A stretch of 20,124 nt of DNA from an uncultured Cloacibacillus sp. (GCA_900545755.1 URAG01000039.1:1-20124), one strand, 5' to 3'. Counted from the stretch's first letter, positions 1-8,104 are shown. Notes: generated by a model from the sequence alone, not told the origin. Program-made: numbers and translations.

Positions 1-705
1 GTCGCGCCCGAGGATTATGCCGCCTGTCGGGAAGTCGGGGCCAGGCATCAGCGTCATTAGCTCGCCAAGTTCCACGTCCGGATCGTCGAGCACGGCGCAG
101 CAGACGTCGATGGCCTCGCCGAGGTTGTGCGGCGGCATGTTCGTCGCCATGCCGACCGCTATTCCGGTGCTGCCGTTGACGAGAAGGTTCGGAATGCGCG
201 ACGGGAGGACGAGCGGCTCCTGAAGGGACTCGTCAAAGTTCGGCCCCCAGTCTATAGTATCCTCGTTGATGTCCGCGAGCATTTCTTCGCCGAGCGCGTG
301 GAGCCTCGCCTCGGTGTAACGCATGGCCGCCGGCGGGTCTCCGTCGATCGAACCGAAGTTACCCTGACCGTCGACGAGGGTGTAGCGCATGCTGAAATCC
401 TGCGATAGACGCGCCATAGTGTCGTATATCGCCGCGTCGCCGTGCGGGTGGTACTTACCCATCGTCTCGCCGACGATACGCGCCGACTTCTTGAACGGCT
501 GGTTGTGGCGCACGCCGAGCTCCATCATCGCGTAGAGTATGCGGCGCTGCACCGGCTTCAGGCCGTCGCGCGCGTCGGGCAGCGCGCGGCCTACAATGAC
601 GCTCATCGCATAGTTGAGATAGCTCTGCTTTATCTCCTCTTCGAGCGGCAGAGTTATGACTTTGTTTATTTCAAATAAATTGCTCTGCTTTGAGTTGTGG
701 TCCAT
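1..705 (-). CDS. gyrA: DNA gyrase subunit A, N-terminal part (cut by window edge)
   Basis: The first 235 codons of GyrA, the breakage-reunion subunit of the type II topoisomerase that introduces negative supercoils. Visible landmarks are the [18 protein letters not shown] helix, the [13 protein letters not shown] recognition helix and the [20 protein letters not shown] active site with catalytic Tyr at residue 130. NFGS rather than the HGS usual in Gram-positive ParC argues for gyrA over parC. The ATG at 703-705 is preceded by a strong GGAGGT site six bases upstream. Residue 91, aligned with E. coli Ser83 in the quinolone-resistance region, is Ala (codon at 433-435), while Asp87 is kept (Asp95). 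The remaining two thirds, including the C-terminal DNA-wrapping domain, lie outside the window. It is transcribed away from glsA. Confidence 0.96.
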   Translation of the reverse strand, partial: MDHNSKQSNLFEINKVITLPLEEEIKQSYLNYAMSVIVGRALPDARDGLKPVQRRILYAMMELGVRHNQPFKKSARIVGETMGKYHPHGDAAIYDTMARLSQDFSMRYTLVDGQGNFGSIDGDPPAAMRYTEARLHALGEEMLADINEDTIDWGPNFDESLQEPLVLPSRIPNLLVNGSTGIAVGMATNMPPHNLGEAIDVCCAVLDDPDVELGELMTLMPGPDFPTGGIILGRD

Positions 706-742
706 CAAATTACCTCCGGGACTCTGATACGCGGAACATTCC

Positions 743-768
743 AAAAATAAAGCGGCGCCGAGCGCCGC
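743..768 (-). promoter_or_regulatory. Terminator-like hairpin in the gyrA leader
   Basis: On the minus strand a perfect 7-bp GC stem (752-758 with 762-768, 3-base loop) is followed directly by TTTATTTTT, the look of an intrinsic terminator. No minus-strand gene lies upstream, because glsA points the other way. The hairpin therefore sits inside the probable gyrA leader, 38-63 bases before the ATG. It may be an attenuator, a leader-stability element, or a stop for antisense transcription. Sequence structure is clear; role is inference. Confidence 0.5.
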
Positions 769-783
769 CTTTTACTCCAGCTT

Positions 784-789
784 AGTATA
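784..789 (-). promoter_or_regulatory. Candidate -10 box for gyrA
   Basis: TATACT on the minus strand, about 80 bases upstream of the gyrA ATG. No good -35 hexamer sits at the right distance, and an overlapping TAAAAT (789-794) is an alternative. A start here would place the 752-768 hairpin at the very beginning of the transcript. Confidence 0.3.
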
Positions 790-832
790 TTTTACCATAA
801 AGCGCGCCGCTTTTTGGGAACGCGTGGGATTT

Positions 833-861
833 TTGGCGCGCAGCGGCTTCTCTGCTAAAAT
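833..861 (+). promoter_or_regulatory. Promoter of glsA
   Basis: TTGGCG (833-838), a 17-base spacer and TAAAAT (856-861) form a good sigma-70-type promoter about 70 bases upstream of the glsA ATG. It lies back-to-back with the gyrA promoter region. Confidence 0.6.
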
Positions 862-931
862 ATAAGCATAAACAGCGCGTTTGCAAAAGCAAAAAAATCG
901 CCCGCCGCGCGGCGGAGGAGGATGGCGTAAA

Positions 932-1864
932 ATGGAAGACTGCGCTCTGAATAAGGAACTTCTCGACGAGATAATGGACGTAGCGCGCGTGATGTCGGCG
1001 GACGGCAAACCGGCGGACTATATACCGGAGCTCGCGCTGACGCCTCCTGAGCTCTTCGCGCTGAGCTGCGCTCCGGTAGACGGCGAAGCGGTGGAGACGG
1101 GCGACACGGATCGGTTCTTCACCATGCAGTCTATTTCGAAGACGCTCGCGCTCTCCTTCGCCGTCGAGCACTTCGGCGCGGCGAACGTATTCCGCCACGT
1201 CGGCATGGAGCCGAGCGCCGATTCGTTCAACTCGCTGATGCGCATAGAGATGACCTCGTCGAAGCCGTCGAACCCTTTTATGAACGCCGGAGCCATCTCA
1301 GTCTGCTCGCTTATCCATACGGCCTACCGAGAGAACTCGACGGAGCGGCTGCTCGGATTTTTCACAGAGATTACCGGGCGTGCAGACGGCTTCGACGAAA
1401 AGGTCTGCGCCTCTGAAAAACGCAGCGCCGACCGCAACCGTGCGCTCGCCTATTTTATGAAGAGCGTCGGGCTGCTGCACGGCGACGTGGAATCCATTCT
1501 CGACTTCTACTTCAAGCTTTGCAGCATCCGCTGCACAAGCGGCGGCCTCGCGCAGATAGGCGCGATGTTCGCCTCGGGCGGCATTTCGCCCGTTTCGGGA
1601 CGGCGGCTGCTGAAACGCGAAACGGTCTACACAGTCGCCGGCCTCATGAGCGCATGCGGCCTGTACAACGGCTCGGGAGAGTTCGCAGTGCGCGTCGGAG
1701 TCCCCGGCAAGAGCGGCGTTTCGGGCGGAATCCTCGCCGTCGTGCCGGGGCGCATGGGGATAGGCGTTTTCTCGCCCGCGCTCGACGCGAAGGGGAATTC
1801 GCTCGCGGGCATGAAGGCGCTCGAACTTCTCTCCGAAAGGCTGAATCTGCGCGGCTACCGATAA
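932..1864 (+). CDS. glsA: Glutaminase (serine-dependent, GlsA family)
   Basis: A 310-residue glutaminase, the usual length for the bacterial GlsA/YbgJ family, which has a beta-lactamase-like fold and hydrolyses L-glutamine to glutamate and ammonia in the cytoplasm. The catalytic Ser-x-x-Lys pair is visible in QSISK (Ser67, Lys70). The NPFMNAGAI segment (114-122) and VPGKSGVSGG (257-266) are also family signatures. I start at the ATG at 932 because a GGAGGAGG site (914-921) lies ten bases upstream; an in-frame ATG at 881 lies before that site and would add 17 low-complexity residues. It is a single gene with its own promoter, ending in a shared terminator. With the nearby asparaginase it points to use of amino-acid amides as carbon, nitrogen or acid-resistance substrate. 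Confidence 0.95.
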   Translation: MEDCALNKELLDEIMDVARVMSADGKPADYIPELALTPPELFALSCAPVDGEAVETGDTDRFFTMQSISKTLALSFAVEHFGAANVFRHVGMEPSADSFNSLMRIEMTSSKPSNPFMNAGAISVCSLIHTAYRENSTERLLGFFTEITGRADGFDEKVCASEKRSADRNRALAYFMKSVGLLHGDVESILDFYFKLCSIRCTSGGLAQIGAMFASGGISPVSGRRLLKRETVYTVAGLMSACGLYNGSGEFAVRVGVPGKSGVSGGILAVVPGRMGIGVFSPALDAKGNSLAGMKALELLSERLNLRGYR

Positions 1865-1882
1865 TTTAACGGGAAATATGAA

Positions 1883-1927
1883 AAAGCGCGGCACGCCAGA
1901 AATTTTTCGGACGCGCCGCGCCTTTAT
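1883..1927. terminator. Bidirectional terminator between glsA and glnS
   Basis: GCGCGGC (1886-1892) pairs with GCCGCGC (1915-1921) around a 22-base loop that can itself fold. The stem is flanked by AAAAA on the left and CTTTATT on the right, so both converging genes can use it. Confidence 0.75.
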
Positions 1928-1940
1928 TCGTAAAGGGAGA

Positions 1941-3620
1941 TTATCCCTGCTTCTTCTGCTCCTTGCCCCACGAGTCCTTCAGCGAGACGGTGAGGTTGAA
2001 TACCGGCTTTTCCGGAGTCGTCGTAGTGTCGGCGCAGAAATAGCCGTGGCGCAGGAACTGGAACTTATCCAGCGGCGCCGCCTTAGCGAGCGACGGCTCG
2101 ACGAGCGCGCGCTCCGCGACGCGCAGCGAGTCGGGGTTGAGGTAGTCCTTGTAGTCCTTGCCCTCCTCCATGTCGTTCATGTTGCGCAGCGTGAAGAGGT
2201 TGCCGTAGAGGTTGACCGTCGCGGGGACTGCGTCGCCTGCCCATACCCAGTGCAGCGTGCCCTTGACTTTGCGTCCGTCGGGCGCGTCGCCGCCGCGGCT
2301 CTCCATGTCCGCTTTGCAGCGTATCTCGATTATGTTGCCGTCGTCGTCCTTCGTGACGCCTGTGCAGGTCACGAGGTAGGCGTACTTGAGGCGCACTTCT
2401 TTGCCCGGCGAGAGGCGGAAGAAGCCCTTGACAGGCTCTTCCATAAAGTCGCCGCGCTCGATGAATATTTCCCGGCCTATCCTCACCTTGCGGCTGCCCG
2501 CGGAGGCGTCCTCGGGGTTGTTCTCTGCGTCTAGTTCGTCGACGAAGCCCTCTGGCCAGTTCTCGATGACGAGCTTCACGGGGTCGAGCACCGCCATGCC
2601 GCGCAGCGCCGTCTTGTTGAGTTCCTCGCGCAGGCAGTGCTGCATAAGCTCTATCTCGACGAGGCTGTCGGCCTTCGCCACGCCTATCTCGCGGCAGAAA
2701 CGGCGGATTGACGAAGCGGTGTATCCGCGGCGGCGGAATCCGCATACGGTGGGCATGCGCGGGTCGTCCCAGCCGCTGACTATGCGGAGCGTCACAAGCT
2801 CGAGCAGCTTGCGCTTGCTCATGACGGTGTATGTGAGGTTGAGGCGCGCAAATTCGTACTGGTGCGGCACGTGCGGCACGTCTACGTTCGCGATGAACCA
2901 ATCGTAGAGCGGGCGGTGATCCTGGAACTCAAGCGTGCATATCGAATGCGTGACGCCCTCTATCGCGTCCTCATAGCCGTGCGCGAAGTCGTACATCGGG
3001 TAGACGCACCATTTTGCGCCGGTGCGATGATGTGCGCGTTTCAAAATTCTGTAGATGACAGGGTCGCGCATGTTGAGGTTGCTGCTAGCCATGTCTATCT
3101 TCGCGCGGAGGACGTGGCTGCCCTCGTCGAACTCGCCCGCCGTCATGCGCGCGAACAGGTCGAGGTTCTCCTCAACGCTGCGGTTTCTGTATGGCGAATC
3201 GACGCCTGGCTTCGTCAGCGTACCGCGGTTCACGCGTATTTCCTCCGCGCTCTGGTCGTCGACGTAAGCCTTTCCCGCCTTGATAAGGTCTATCGCCCAT
3301 TTGTGGAACTGTTCAAAATAGTCCGAGGCGTAGCAGAGCTTCGCCCATTCGAAGCCGAGCCACTTCACGTCCGCCATTATCGACTCGACGTACTCGGTAT
3401 CTTCCTTCGCTGGGTTCGTGTCGTCAAAGCGCAGGTTGCAGCGCCCGCCGAATTCCTGCGCCGTTCCAAAGTTAAGGCATATCGACTTCGCATGACCGAT
3501 GTGCAGGTAGCCGTTCGGTTCCGGCGGAAAACGAGTGACTACTTCATTGACGCGCCCGCTTTCCAAATCCGCAGTGATGATTTCTTCAATAAAATTCTGA
3601 TTTTTGTTCTCCGAAGCCAT
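1941..3620 (-). CDS. glnS: Glutaminyl-tRNA synthetase
   Basis: A 559-residue class I aminoacyl-tRNA synthetase that charges tRNA-Gln with glutamine (E. coli GlnRS has 554). The N-terminal [16 protein letters not shown] block carries the HIGH motif (40-43) and VMSKRKL is the KMSKS equivalent (MSKRK at 267-271). [10 protein letters not shown] and the C-terminal anticodon-binding beta-barrels follow in the usual order. I start at the ATG at 3620 because GGTGGAGG lies eight bases upstream; an in-frame GTG at 3635 falls inside that site. It is the last gene of a minus-strand run, 24 bases after the asparaginase stop. Many bacteria lack GlnRS and make Gln-tRNA through GatCAB, so a dedicated GlnRS is a lineage-informative trait. 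Confidence 0.97.
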   Translation of the reverse strand: MASENKNQNFIEEIITADLESGRVNEVVTRFPPEPNGYLHIGHAKSICLNFGTAQEFGGRCNLRFDDTNPAKEDTEYVESIMADVKWLGFEWAKLCYASDYFEQFHKWAIDLIKAGKAYVDDQSAEEIRVNRGTLTKPGVDSPYRNRSVEENLDLFARMTAGEFDEGSHVLRAKIDMASSNLNMRDPVIYRILKRAHHRTGAKWCVYPMYDFAHGYEDAIEGVTHSICTLEFQDHRPLYDWFIANVDVPHVPHQYEFARLNLTYTVMSKRKLLELVTLRIVSGWDDPRMPTVCGFRRRGYTASSIRRFCREIGVAKADSLVEIELMQHCLREELNKTALRGMAVLDPVKLVIENWPEGFVDELDAENNPEDASAGSRKVRIGREIFIERGDFMEEPVKGFFRLSPGKEVRLKYAYLVTCTGVTKDDDGNIIEIRCKADMESRGGDAPDGRKVKGTLHWVWAGDAVPATVNLYGNLFTLRNMNDMEEGKDYKDYLNPDSLRVAERALVEPSLAKAAPLDKFQFLRHGYFCADTTTTPEKPVFNLTVSLKDSWGKEQKKQG

Positions 3621-3644
3621 AAATCCAGCCTCCACCCATTTATA

Positions 3645-4592
3645 TTAAAATTTTTCAAGGCAGCGCCCAAGCACATCTTCCGGCGCGTCCGCGCAGCTTA
3701 ATAACGCTAGATATGATAATGTAATTAGGAATTCAAGGGAATAGCTTCCTTGACCGAAAACCGTGAATTTTTTTTCGGCGAGCGCCGCCATCCCAACGCA
3801 GCCGTAGCGCGATGGATTTTTCTCGCCACACGCGCATGAACTTGCCGCGATTACGACAGGACGCTCCAATTCCTCGTAGGCGGATTCGAGCTCGCCGTGC
3901 AGCCTCTGCGCCATATTGCAAGAGCCGTAGCCGCAGAGTACGAGGATTTTTGCATTTCGCGGGAAACCGCCGGAATATGCCGGGTGCAGATAGACGACGG
4001 CGAGCCGCCGCGCCGCTTCGCGCCAATCGGCTGTTTTGGCAGGAAGCGCAAACACCGGCGACGGGCCGCTTCCAGTGCGCACGTACGCGCTGAGCGCGCT
4101 TGCATCTTCCTTATGGACGTAAGCGCCGGGGAATTTCTCTCCAGCGAAATATATGAAGACGCCGTCATCCGTATCGAGCAGCAGCTTCGCAGCGCCGAGC
4201 AGATTGTCCGCGCCGTCGAAGCCCTCTTCGCCCGGCGTGCGCTGGCTGCCCGTCAGGACGACCGCCGCGCCGGAAACCGTCAGTGAAAGCCACGCGGCGC
4301 TGAAAGCCATCGTGTCCGTGCCGTGGACGACAAGGAACTTCTTTACGCTATTTTCCCGTCCACGCGCTACGATGTCCGAAAGGGCGAGCCACTCCCGCGG
4401 CGACATGTCGGAACTGTCGACTCCGGACGCGCCGAATGCATCGACGGCTTCGCACTCGGCGCCGCGTCCGCGCAGATAATCGAGCGCCGGAGCGACGACG
4501 CTCTTCGCTGCCTCGGCGTCGGGAACGGCGCCGCACCCTTTATCGACGGAGACGATCGTACCGCCTGTCGAGATTATCATGACCTTTTCCAA
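3645..4592 (-). CDS. L-asparaginase (type I/II family)
   Basis: A 315-residue asparaginase that hydrolyses asparagine to aspartate and ammonia. The first catalytic threonine lies in the N-terminal STGGTI motif and the second threonine-aspartate pair in VHGTDTMAFSA. VLTGSQRTP is also typical. There is no signal peptide, so it is probably cytoplasmic, as in AnsA. Start choice: the only good ribosome site, GGGAGG, lies seven bases before a TTG at 4592. A GTG at 4598 is one base from that site and an ATG at 4580 is 19 bases away, so I infer the TTG. The gene follows the NuoH-like gene by 36 bases and precedes glnS, suggesting one transcript. A glutaminase-asparaginase specificity cannot be excluded from sequence alone. 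Confidence 0.9.
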   Translation of the reverse strand: MEKVMIISTGGTIVSVDKGCGAVPDAEAAKSVVAPALDYLRGRGAECEAVDAFGASGVDSSDMSPREWLALSDIVARGRENSVKKFLVVHGTDTMAFSAAWLSLTVSGAAVVLTGSQRTPGEEGFDGADNLLGAAKLLLDTDDGVFIYFAGEKFPGAYVHKEDASALSAYVRTGSGPSPVFALPAKTADWREAARRLAVVYLHPAYSGGFPRNAKILVLCGYGSCNMAQRLHGELESAYEELERPVVIAASSCACGEKNPSRYGCVGMAALAEKKFTVFGQGSYSLEFLITLSYLALLSCADAPEDVLGRCLEKF

Positions 4593-4628
4593 AATCACGC
4601 CTCCCGTTATAGGAAAAATCTCCGCGCC

Positions 4629-5645
4629 TTAGAACGCCGCCGCTTCAAGCGAAAGCAGGATGCCCTCGTACCACAGCATAAGCACGGCTGCAACGGTCAG
4701 AACGTAGACCACGCCGCCGCGCGCGTATTTCGGCAGCGGTTTTTCAATGGCGGCGAAAAGAGCACGGCACAGCGGAACGGCAATTAAACGCATGGCGGCT
4801 ACAGAAAGCCAGAAGATGAGGAAGTTGACCGCCTGCCCGCTCCACGCAATAGCCGCCTGGTCGCCGAAGGTCGACATAAATTCACTAGGGAAGACGATAT
4901 ATGTAACGACGGCGACGATTATGAACGACCGGAGGACGGACCAAATTTGCAGAATGCCGCGCGGCGCGCCGCTGTAGTCAGGCAGTTCGCTAACGGACAG
5001 GAGCAAAGTCCCAGAATAAGTGCCGCGCTGCGGTGCCTGACTCAGCACCGATATCAGAAACAGCGCCACGCCTGCGACGCCCCACCACGACATCGAACGC
5101 ATCTGCCCAAAGAGCGAGAACGAATTAAAACTGAACGGGTCCGTGTCGAGCCCGTTCTTTATGAGATAGGCCGCTACAGAAGCACAAGCCGCCATGAACG
5201 GGATAAGAAAGCGTATCATGCCGCGCATTTCGACGCGCGCTATCTTCAGAGCCTCTTCAGTCCCCGCCGCATAGAGAGAGACAAGTACAAAAACCTCGGA
5301 AAGCAGCATAAACTGCACAAGCTGCACTATGTCGGCGCCGTTGTCTATGACTGGGATGTAGGTGCATATAGGCAGGCAGGCGAAGATTGTCAGCAGCGCC
5401 GCGAGCGCGAACGCAGGACAAAAGAGCGCCATCCCCGCCCGTGCGTTGCCCGGCAGGACCACAGGCGCTCTGAACCAGCCGGCCAAGCTAACGTCAGTGC
5501 GCTCTGAAGCGCCAGACTTCCTTCTGAACGCAGCTAACACCTTGAAATACATCTTCTCAGAAACGACAGCCAGCGCGACGACGAAGGCGATGAGCAACAG
5601 CGCGTTGAAGTACTGGAAAAGCGAAACAAAAATCATCGAATTCAT
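4629..5645 (-). CDS. Complex-I-type membrane subunit, NuoH/HyfC/EchB-like
   Basis: A 338-residue very hydrophobic protein with about eight predicted helices. The segment SELPDYSGAPRGILQIW (near residues 217-233) matches the cytoplasmic loop that in NuoH, HyfC and EchB precedes the EYSG motif. In those complexes this subunit anchors the peripheral arm and lines the quinone or proton-entry cavity. Here the loop is shorter and has fewer acidic residues (PDYSG rather than VEYSG after an EAE run). The ATG at 5645 has AGGTGA six bases upstream. It starts six bases after the stop of the NuoL-like gene, so the two are surely co-translated. No NuoB, C, D or I-like catalytic subunit is next to it: downstream genes are asparaginase and glnS. 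Function in this setting is unknown. Confidence 0.85.
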   Translation of the reverse strand: MNSMIFVSLFQYFNALLLIAFVVALAVVSEKMYFKVLAAFRRKSGASERTDVSLAGWFRAPVVLPGNARAGMALFCPAFALAALLTIFACLPICTYIPVIDNGADIVQLVQFMLLSEVFVLVSLYAAGTEEALKIARVEMRGMIRFLIPFMAACASVAAYLIKNGLDTDPFSFNSFSLFGQMRSMSWWGVAGVALFLISVLSQAPQRGTYSGTLLLSVSELPDYSGAPRGILQIWSVLRSFIIVAVVTYIVFPSEFMSTFGDQAAIAWSGQAVNFLIFWLSVAAMRLIAVPLCRALFAAIEKPLPKYARGGVVYVLTVAAVLMLWYEGILLSLEAAAF

Positions 5646-5651
5646 GTCAGA

Positions 5652-7556
5652 TCACCTTACAAACAAAGCCACGGCGAACAGCACGACAAGCGCAGCGATG
5701 CCGCAGAGGCCGCCCCCAGCCATGCTCCGCCACGGACGGAAGCCGACTGCGGCGAACTCCGCGAGGGAACGCTCCAATGGGAACATAGGAAAGGCCGGCT
5801 CTTTGGCGTCGCGCGCAGGCGCCGTTCCGCTTCCCGTGCGGCGGGCGCAGAGAGCTACGACGGCGCCTCCCGCAGCGGCAGCTACGAAAAACACCAGCAG
5901 CCATTTATAAACGTCCCACGTAAAAAACCCCGTCGATATGCGCGACGCTGCGACATACGCACCGGCATCCGGAGCTGTTGCCCCAGGCAGCGCGGTCCTG
6001 TTTATCAGAGCCGCGACAGCCGGAGAAACCATCTTTTCAAAGACGTAGCCCGGGGCCGCCGACGAAGCGGCGAAGAGCGCTAAAAGCAGGATCAGCGGAA
6101 ACGCCACTGTAGACTCGCCGGTGAAATGAAATTCGTTTTTCCGCGGCCTGCGGTTGAGCGCGAGTGACGCGAGAAAACGCAAGCCCACCATCAACATAAG
6201 TATGGTGAAAAGGAAGAGTACGACGACTACAAACGGGCTAAGAAAATTCGCAGAGCGGAAAAGAAGCTGTTTAGAGCTGTAGCCAATAAAGGGCGGTAGC
6301 CCCGCGAGCGCCGCGACAACGATGAAGAGCGTCAGCAGAGAGAGCGGCGCGCGCTCCGCCATTCCTCCCTCCTGCCACAGCTCGCAGCCTTCGTATTCCT
6401 GTTTCAGATATACAGTAACTACTGAAAGCGCCGCCGCAACGGGCAGGAAGATAAGCCATAGCCCAATCATAGACTCAAGCGCGCTCACTCCGTAAAGCGC
6501 TGCGCGTTCCGCACCGAAAGTGCCACTGACAGCAATACCCATCGTGACGATGACCATCCCTTTTATATACATCATCGTCGAATCCATAAAATGCACCGGA
6601 GATTTTCCGCCGCTCTGGAATACAACGGCCATTATCATCGACGCAAAGCCGAGCATGACAAGCAGCACAGGAATCTTCTGCAAACCGTCGAGTGGGCCGT
6701 AAATCGAGAAAATCACGCGAAAGGCAGCAAAAAGCGAAGCCTGCGTCCTAATGCCGAAGAAGCACATCTTAGAGGCGTCAGAAAGATGAGGCGACGGCTT
6801 AAAAAATATATAGAGCAGCGGCACCGTCATCAGCAGGAAGGCCGCGAGCGACGAAGGCGTGCTCTTTATCAGCGAGGCCAACGTAGTGATGTTGTCCGTG
6901 CCGTACTCTTTTTTCAGCATCACCGCGCCCGCTAGGAACATTACGAGCAGCAGCACGCGAGAGGCATAATAGCATACATGTCTGCCGCCGGGCCGTTTTT
7001 CACCGACCGTGAAATTGCTATAAAGTCCCGTTACGCCAGCCTGCGTCATCATCATGAATACGAAGAGCGCAGCAAGCCCGCTCGTGTAAAACATTCCCTG
7101 AATACCGGCGCATGTCAGCAGGAAGAACGCCGCCTTGCGCGGCGTTATAAGATTACGCTTGTCGGACAGAGCGCGCAGCCCGGCAACAAGCGCGACGAAG
7201 CTCATAAGCATCGCAGAGACCGCTCCGAAGGCGTCGACCTTCAGCATGGCCTGCACTTTCTCTAAATCATCGCCGGATACCGCCGTACTCCAGCCGCCGC
7301 CAGAAAGAAAATAAAACGGCGACGGGGACAATTCAACGCCCGCCCACACGCGGTAAGAGAGCACGAGCTCGGCAAGCAGGATGACCAGGAACGGCAGCTT
7401 GTACCATATCTTAGGGATCCCCGGCCTTCGTCCGAGCGGCCCTGCAAGAAAACGGCTGTAAAGCATAGCTGCCGTCATAAAAGCAACGCCAGCAAGCGGC
7501 AGAGAGAGAGCCATCACAGGCAGAGGCATTGCCTTGAATAAATACAATAAATTCAT
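5652..7556 (-). CDS. Divergent NuoL/HyfB/EchA-like antiporter-type membrane protein
   Basis: A 634-residue protein with about 14 to 16 hydrophobic helices of the proton-conducting complex-I/Mrp antiporter family. The best family signature is LPPFIGYSSKQLLF (420-433), matching the PP..GF.SK motif with its channel lysine (Lys429). FKPSPHLSDAS (252-262) stands where the family has a lysine followed by a W-L-P-x-A-H box: the lysine remains but the box is lost. The helix-5 glutamate expected in a F-F-W-E context appears replaced by Met (FVFMMMTQ, 165-172). Start at ATG 7556 is supported by AAAGGTGA; the in-frame upstream extension is low-complexity. It is first in the run with the NuoH-like gene, asparaginase and glnS. 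It could be a weak or non-canonical ion translocator. Confidence 0.82.
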   Translation of the reverse strand: MNLLYLFKAMPLPVMALSLPLAGVAFMTAAMLYSRFLAGPLGRRPGIPKIWYKLPFLVILLAELVLSYRVWAGVELSPSPFYFLSGGGWSTAVSGDDLEKVQAMLKVDAFGAVSAMLMSFVALVAGLRALSDKRNLITPRKAAFFLLTCAGIQGMFYTSGLAALFVFMMMTQAGVTGLYSNFTVGEKRPGGRHVCYYASRVLLLVMFLAGAVMLKKEYGTDNITTLASLIKSTPSSLAAFLLMTVPLLYIFFKPSPHLSDASKMCFFGIRTQASLFAAFRVIFSIYGPLDGLQKIPVLLVMLGFASMIMAVVFQSGGKSPVHFMDSTMMYIKGMVIVTMGIAVSGTFGAERAALYGVSALESMIGLWLIFLPVAAALSVVTVYLKQEYEGCELWQEGGMAERAPLSLLTLFIVVAALAGLPPFIGYSSKQLLFRSANFLSPFVVVVLFLFTILMLMVGLRFLASLALNRRPRKNEFHFTGESTVAFPLILLLALFAASSAAPGYVFEKMVSPAVAALINRTALPGATAPDAGAYVAASRISTGFFTWDVYKWLLVFFVAAAAGGAVVALCARRTGSGTAPARDAKEPAFPMFPLERSLAEFAAVGFRPWRSMAGGGLCGIAALVVLFAVALFVR

Positions 7557-7626
7557 ACGCTCACCTTTCGCGCGAAAAACTACACCGGAGCGCCGCAAAA
7601 AATACCCTGCGGGCGCGCCGCAAACT

Positions 7627-7635
7627 ATTATAACA
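7627..7635 (-). promoter_or_regulatory. Extended -10 promoter for the NuoL-like operon
   Basis: On the minus strand TGT-TATAAT forms an extended -10 box (TG at 7635-7634, TATAAT at 7632-7627), giving a leader of about 64 bases. No clear -35 is seen. Just downstream TGCGG/CCGCA (7608-7622) can form a small GC hairpin at the start of the RNA, followed by ATTTTTT. Confidence 0.5.
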
Positions 7636-7686
7636 AAAATAGAGGCGCGAGATTACAAACGCGACTAATAATATTTTCTTAGCCTA

Positions 7687-7714
7687 TTGACTAGAAATCA
7701 AAAATTGCTATAAT
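7687..7714 (+). promoter_or_regulatory. Promoter of the tRNA cluster
   Basis: TTGACT (7687-7692), 16-base spacer, consensus TATAAT (7709-7714). Transcription would begin a few bases before the tRNA-Leu gene, as is common for stable RNA operons. Confidence 0.85.
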
Positions 7715-7725
7715 ACTCTCCGTTG

Positions 7726-7811
7726 GCCGGGGTGGCGGAATGGTAGACGCACGGGACTTAAAATCCTGCGGGCGCAAGCTCGTGCGGGTTCGAATCCCGC
7801 TCTCGGCACCA
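7726..7811 (+). tRNA. tRNA-Leu (anticodon UAA)
   Basis: A class II tRNA with a long variable arm (CGGGCGCAAGCTCGT region). Acceptor GCCGGGG pairs with TCTCGGC (two G-U pairs); the anticodon loop CTTAAAA gives UAA. CCA is encoded. First gene of a four-tRNA cluster. Confidence 0.97.
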
Positions 7812-7823
7812 ACCACCTGGTAT

Positions 7824-7900
7824 CGCGGGGTGGAGCAGTTCGGAAGCTCGTCGGGCTCATAACCCGAAGGTCATAGGTTCAAATCCTATCCCCGCAACCA
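7824..7900 (+). tRNA. Initiator tRNA-fMet (anticodon CAU)
   Basis: Both bacterial initiator hallmarks are present: an unpaired C1-A72 at the acceptor end (CGCGGGG against CCCCGCA) and three G-C pairs in the anticodon stem (TCGGG CTCATAA CCCGA). CCA is encoded. Confidence 0.97.
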
Positions 7901-7906
7901 AATTAT

Positions 7907-7983
7907 GGCGCTGTAGCTCAGTTGGCTAGAGCATTCGGTTCATACCCGACAGGTCACTGGTTCAAGTCCAGTTAGCGCCACCA
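7907..7983 (+). tRNA. Elongator tRNA-Met (anticodon CAU)
   Basis: Acceptor GGCGCTG pairs with TAGCGCC and the anticodon loop TTCATAC gives CAU. The fully paired acceptor, GTAGCTCAGTTGG arm and AGGTCAC variable region resemble elongator Met rather than initiator. A lysidine-modified tRNA-Ile2 is a less likely alternative. The outermost anticodon-stem pair (T27, C43) is mismatched. CCA is encoded. Confidence 0.9.
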
Positions 7984-7992
7984 GTAAATACA

Positions 7993-8016
7993 GCCTCTCA
8001 GAGATGAGAGGCTTTT
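7993..8016 (+). terminator. Hairpin with T-run inside the tRNA cluster
   Basis: A perfect 8-bp stem GCCTCTCA/TGAGAGGC with a GAGA tetraloop is followed by TTTT. It lies between tRNA-Met and tRNA-Pro, only ten bases before tRNA-Pro begins. It is either a leaky terminator or an RNA-processing element. Confidence 0.7.
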
Positions 8017-8026
8017 ATAAAGTTTC

Positions 8027-8104
8027 CGGGGCGTAGCGCAGTCTGGTTAGCGCGCTTGGTTCGGGACCAAGAGGTCGGAAGTTCGAATCTTCTCGCCCCG
8101 ACCA
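8027..8104 (+). tRNA. tRNA-Pro (anticodon CGG)
   Basis: Acceptor CGGGGCG pairs with CGCCCCG, and the anticodon stem-loop CTTGG TTCGGGA CCAAG gives CGG, reading CCG. CCA is encoded. Resembles E. coli proK. No promoter of its own fits between the preceding hairpin and the gene. Confidence 0.96.

Noticed and set aside
1..705. parC rather than gyrA
   Set aside because: The [19 protein letters not shown] block is the GyrA form; ParC proteins read NWGAPD or NHGSMD at that place.
1298..1894. A 198-codon minus-strand frame opposite glsA
   Set aside because: No recognisable features and fully inside a confident gene on the other strand.
1878..3701. Plus-strand frames opposite glnS (218 and 279 codons)
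   Set aside because: They mirror the glnS coding frame, have biased Arg/Val/Ala composition and no family features; glnS is unmistakable.
7907..7983. tRNA-Ile2 (lysidine-modified CAU)
   Set aside because: Acceptor, D-arm and variable region look like elongator Met; Ile2 genes usually begin GGGCC or GGACC. Not fully excluded.
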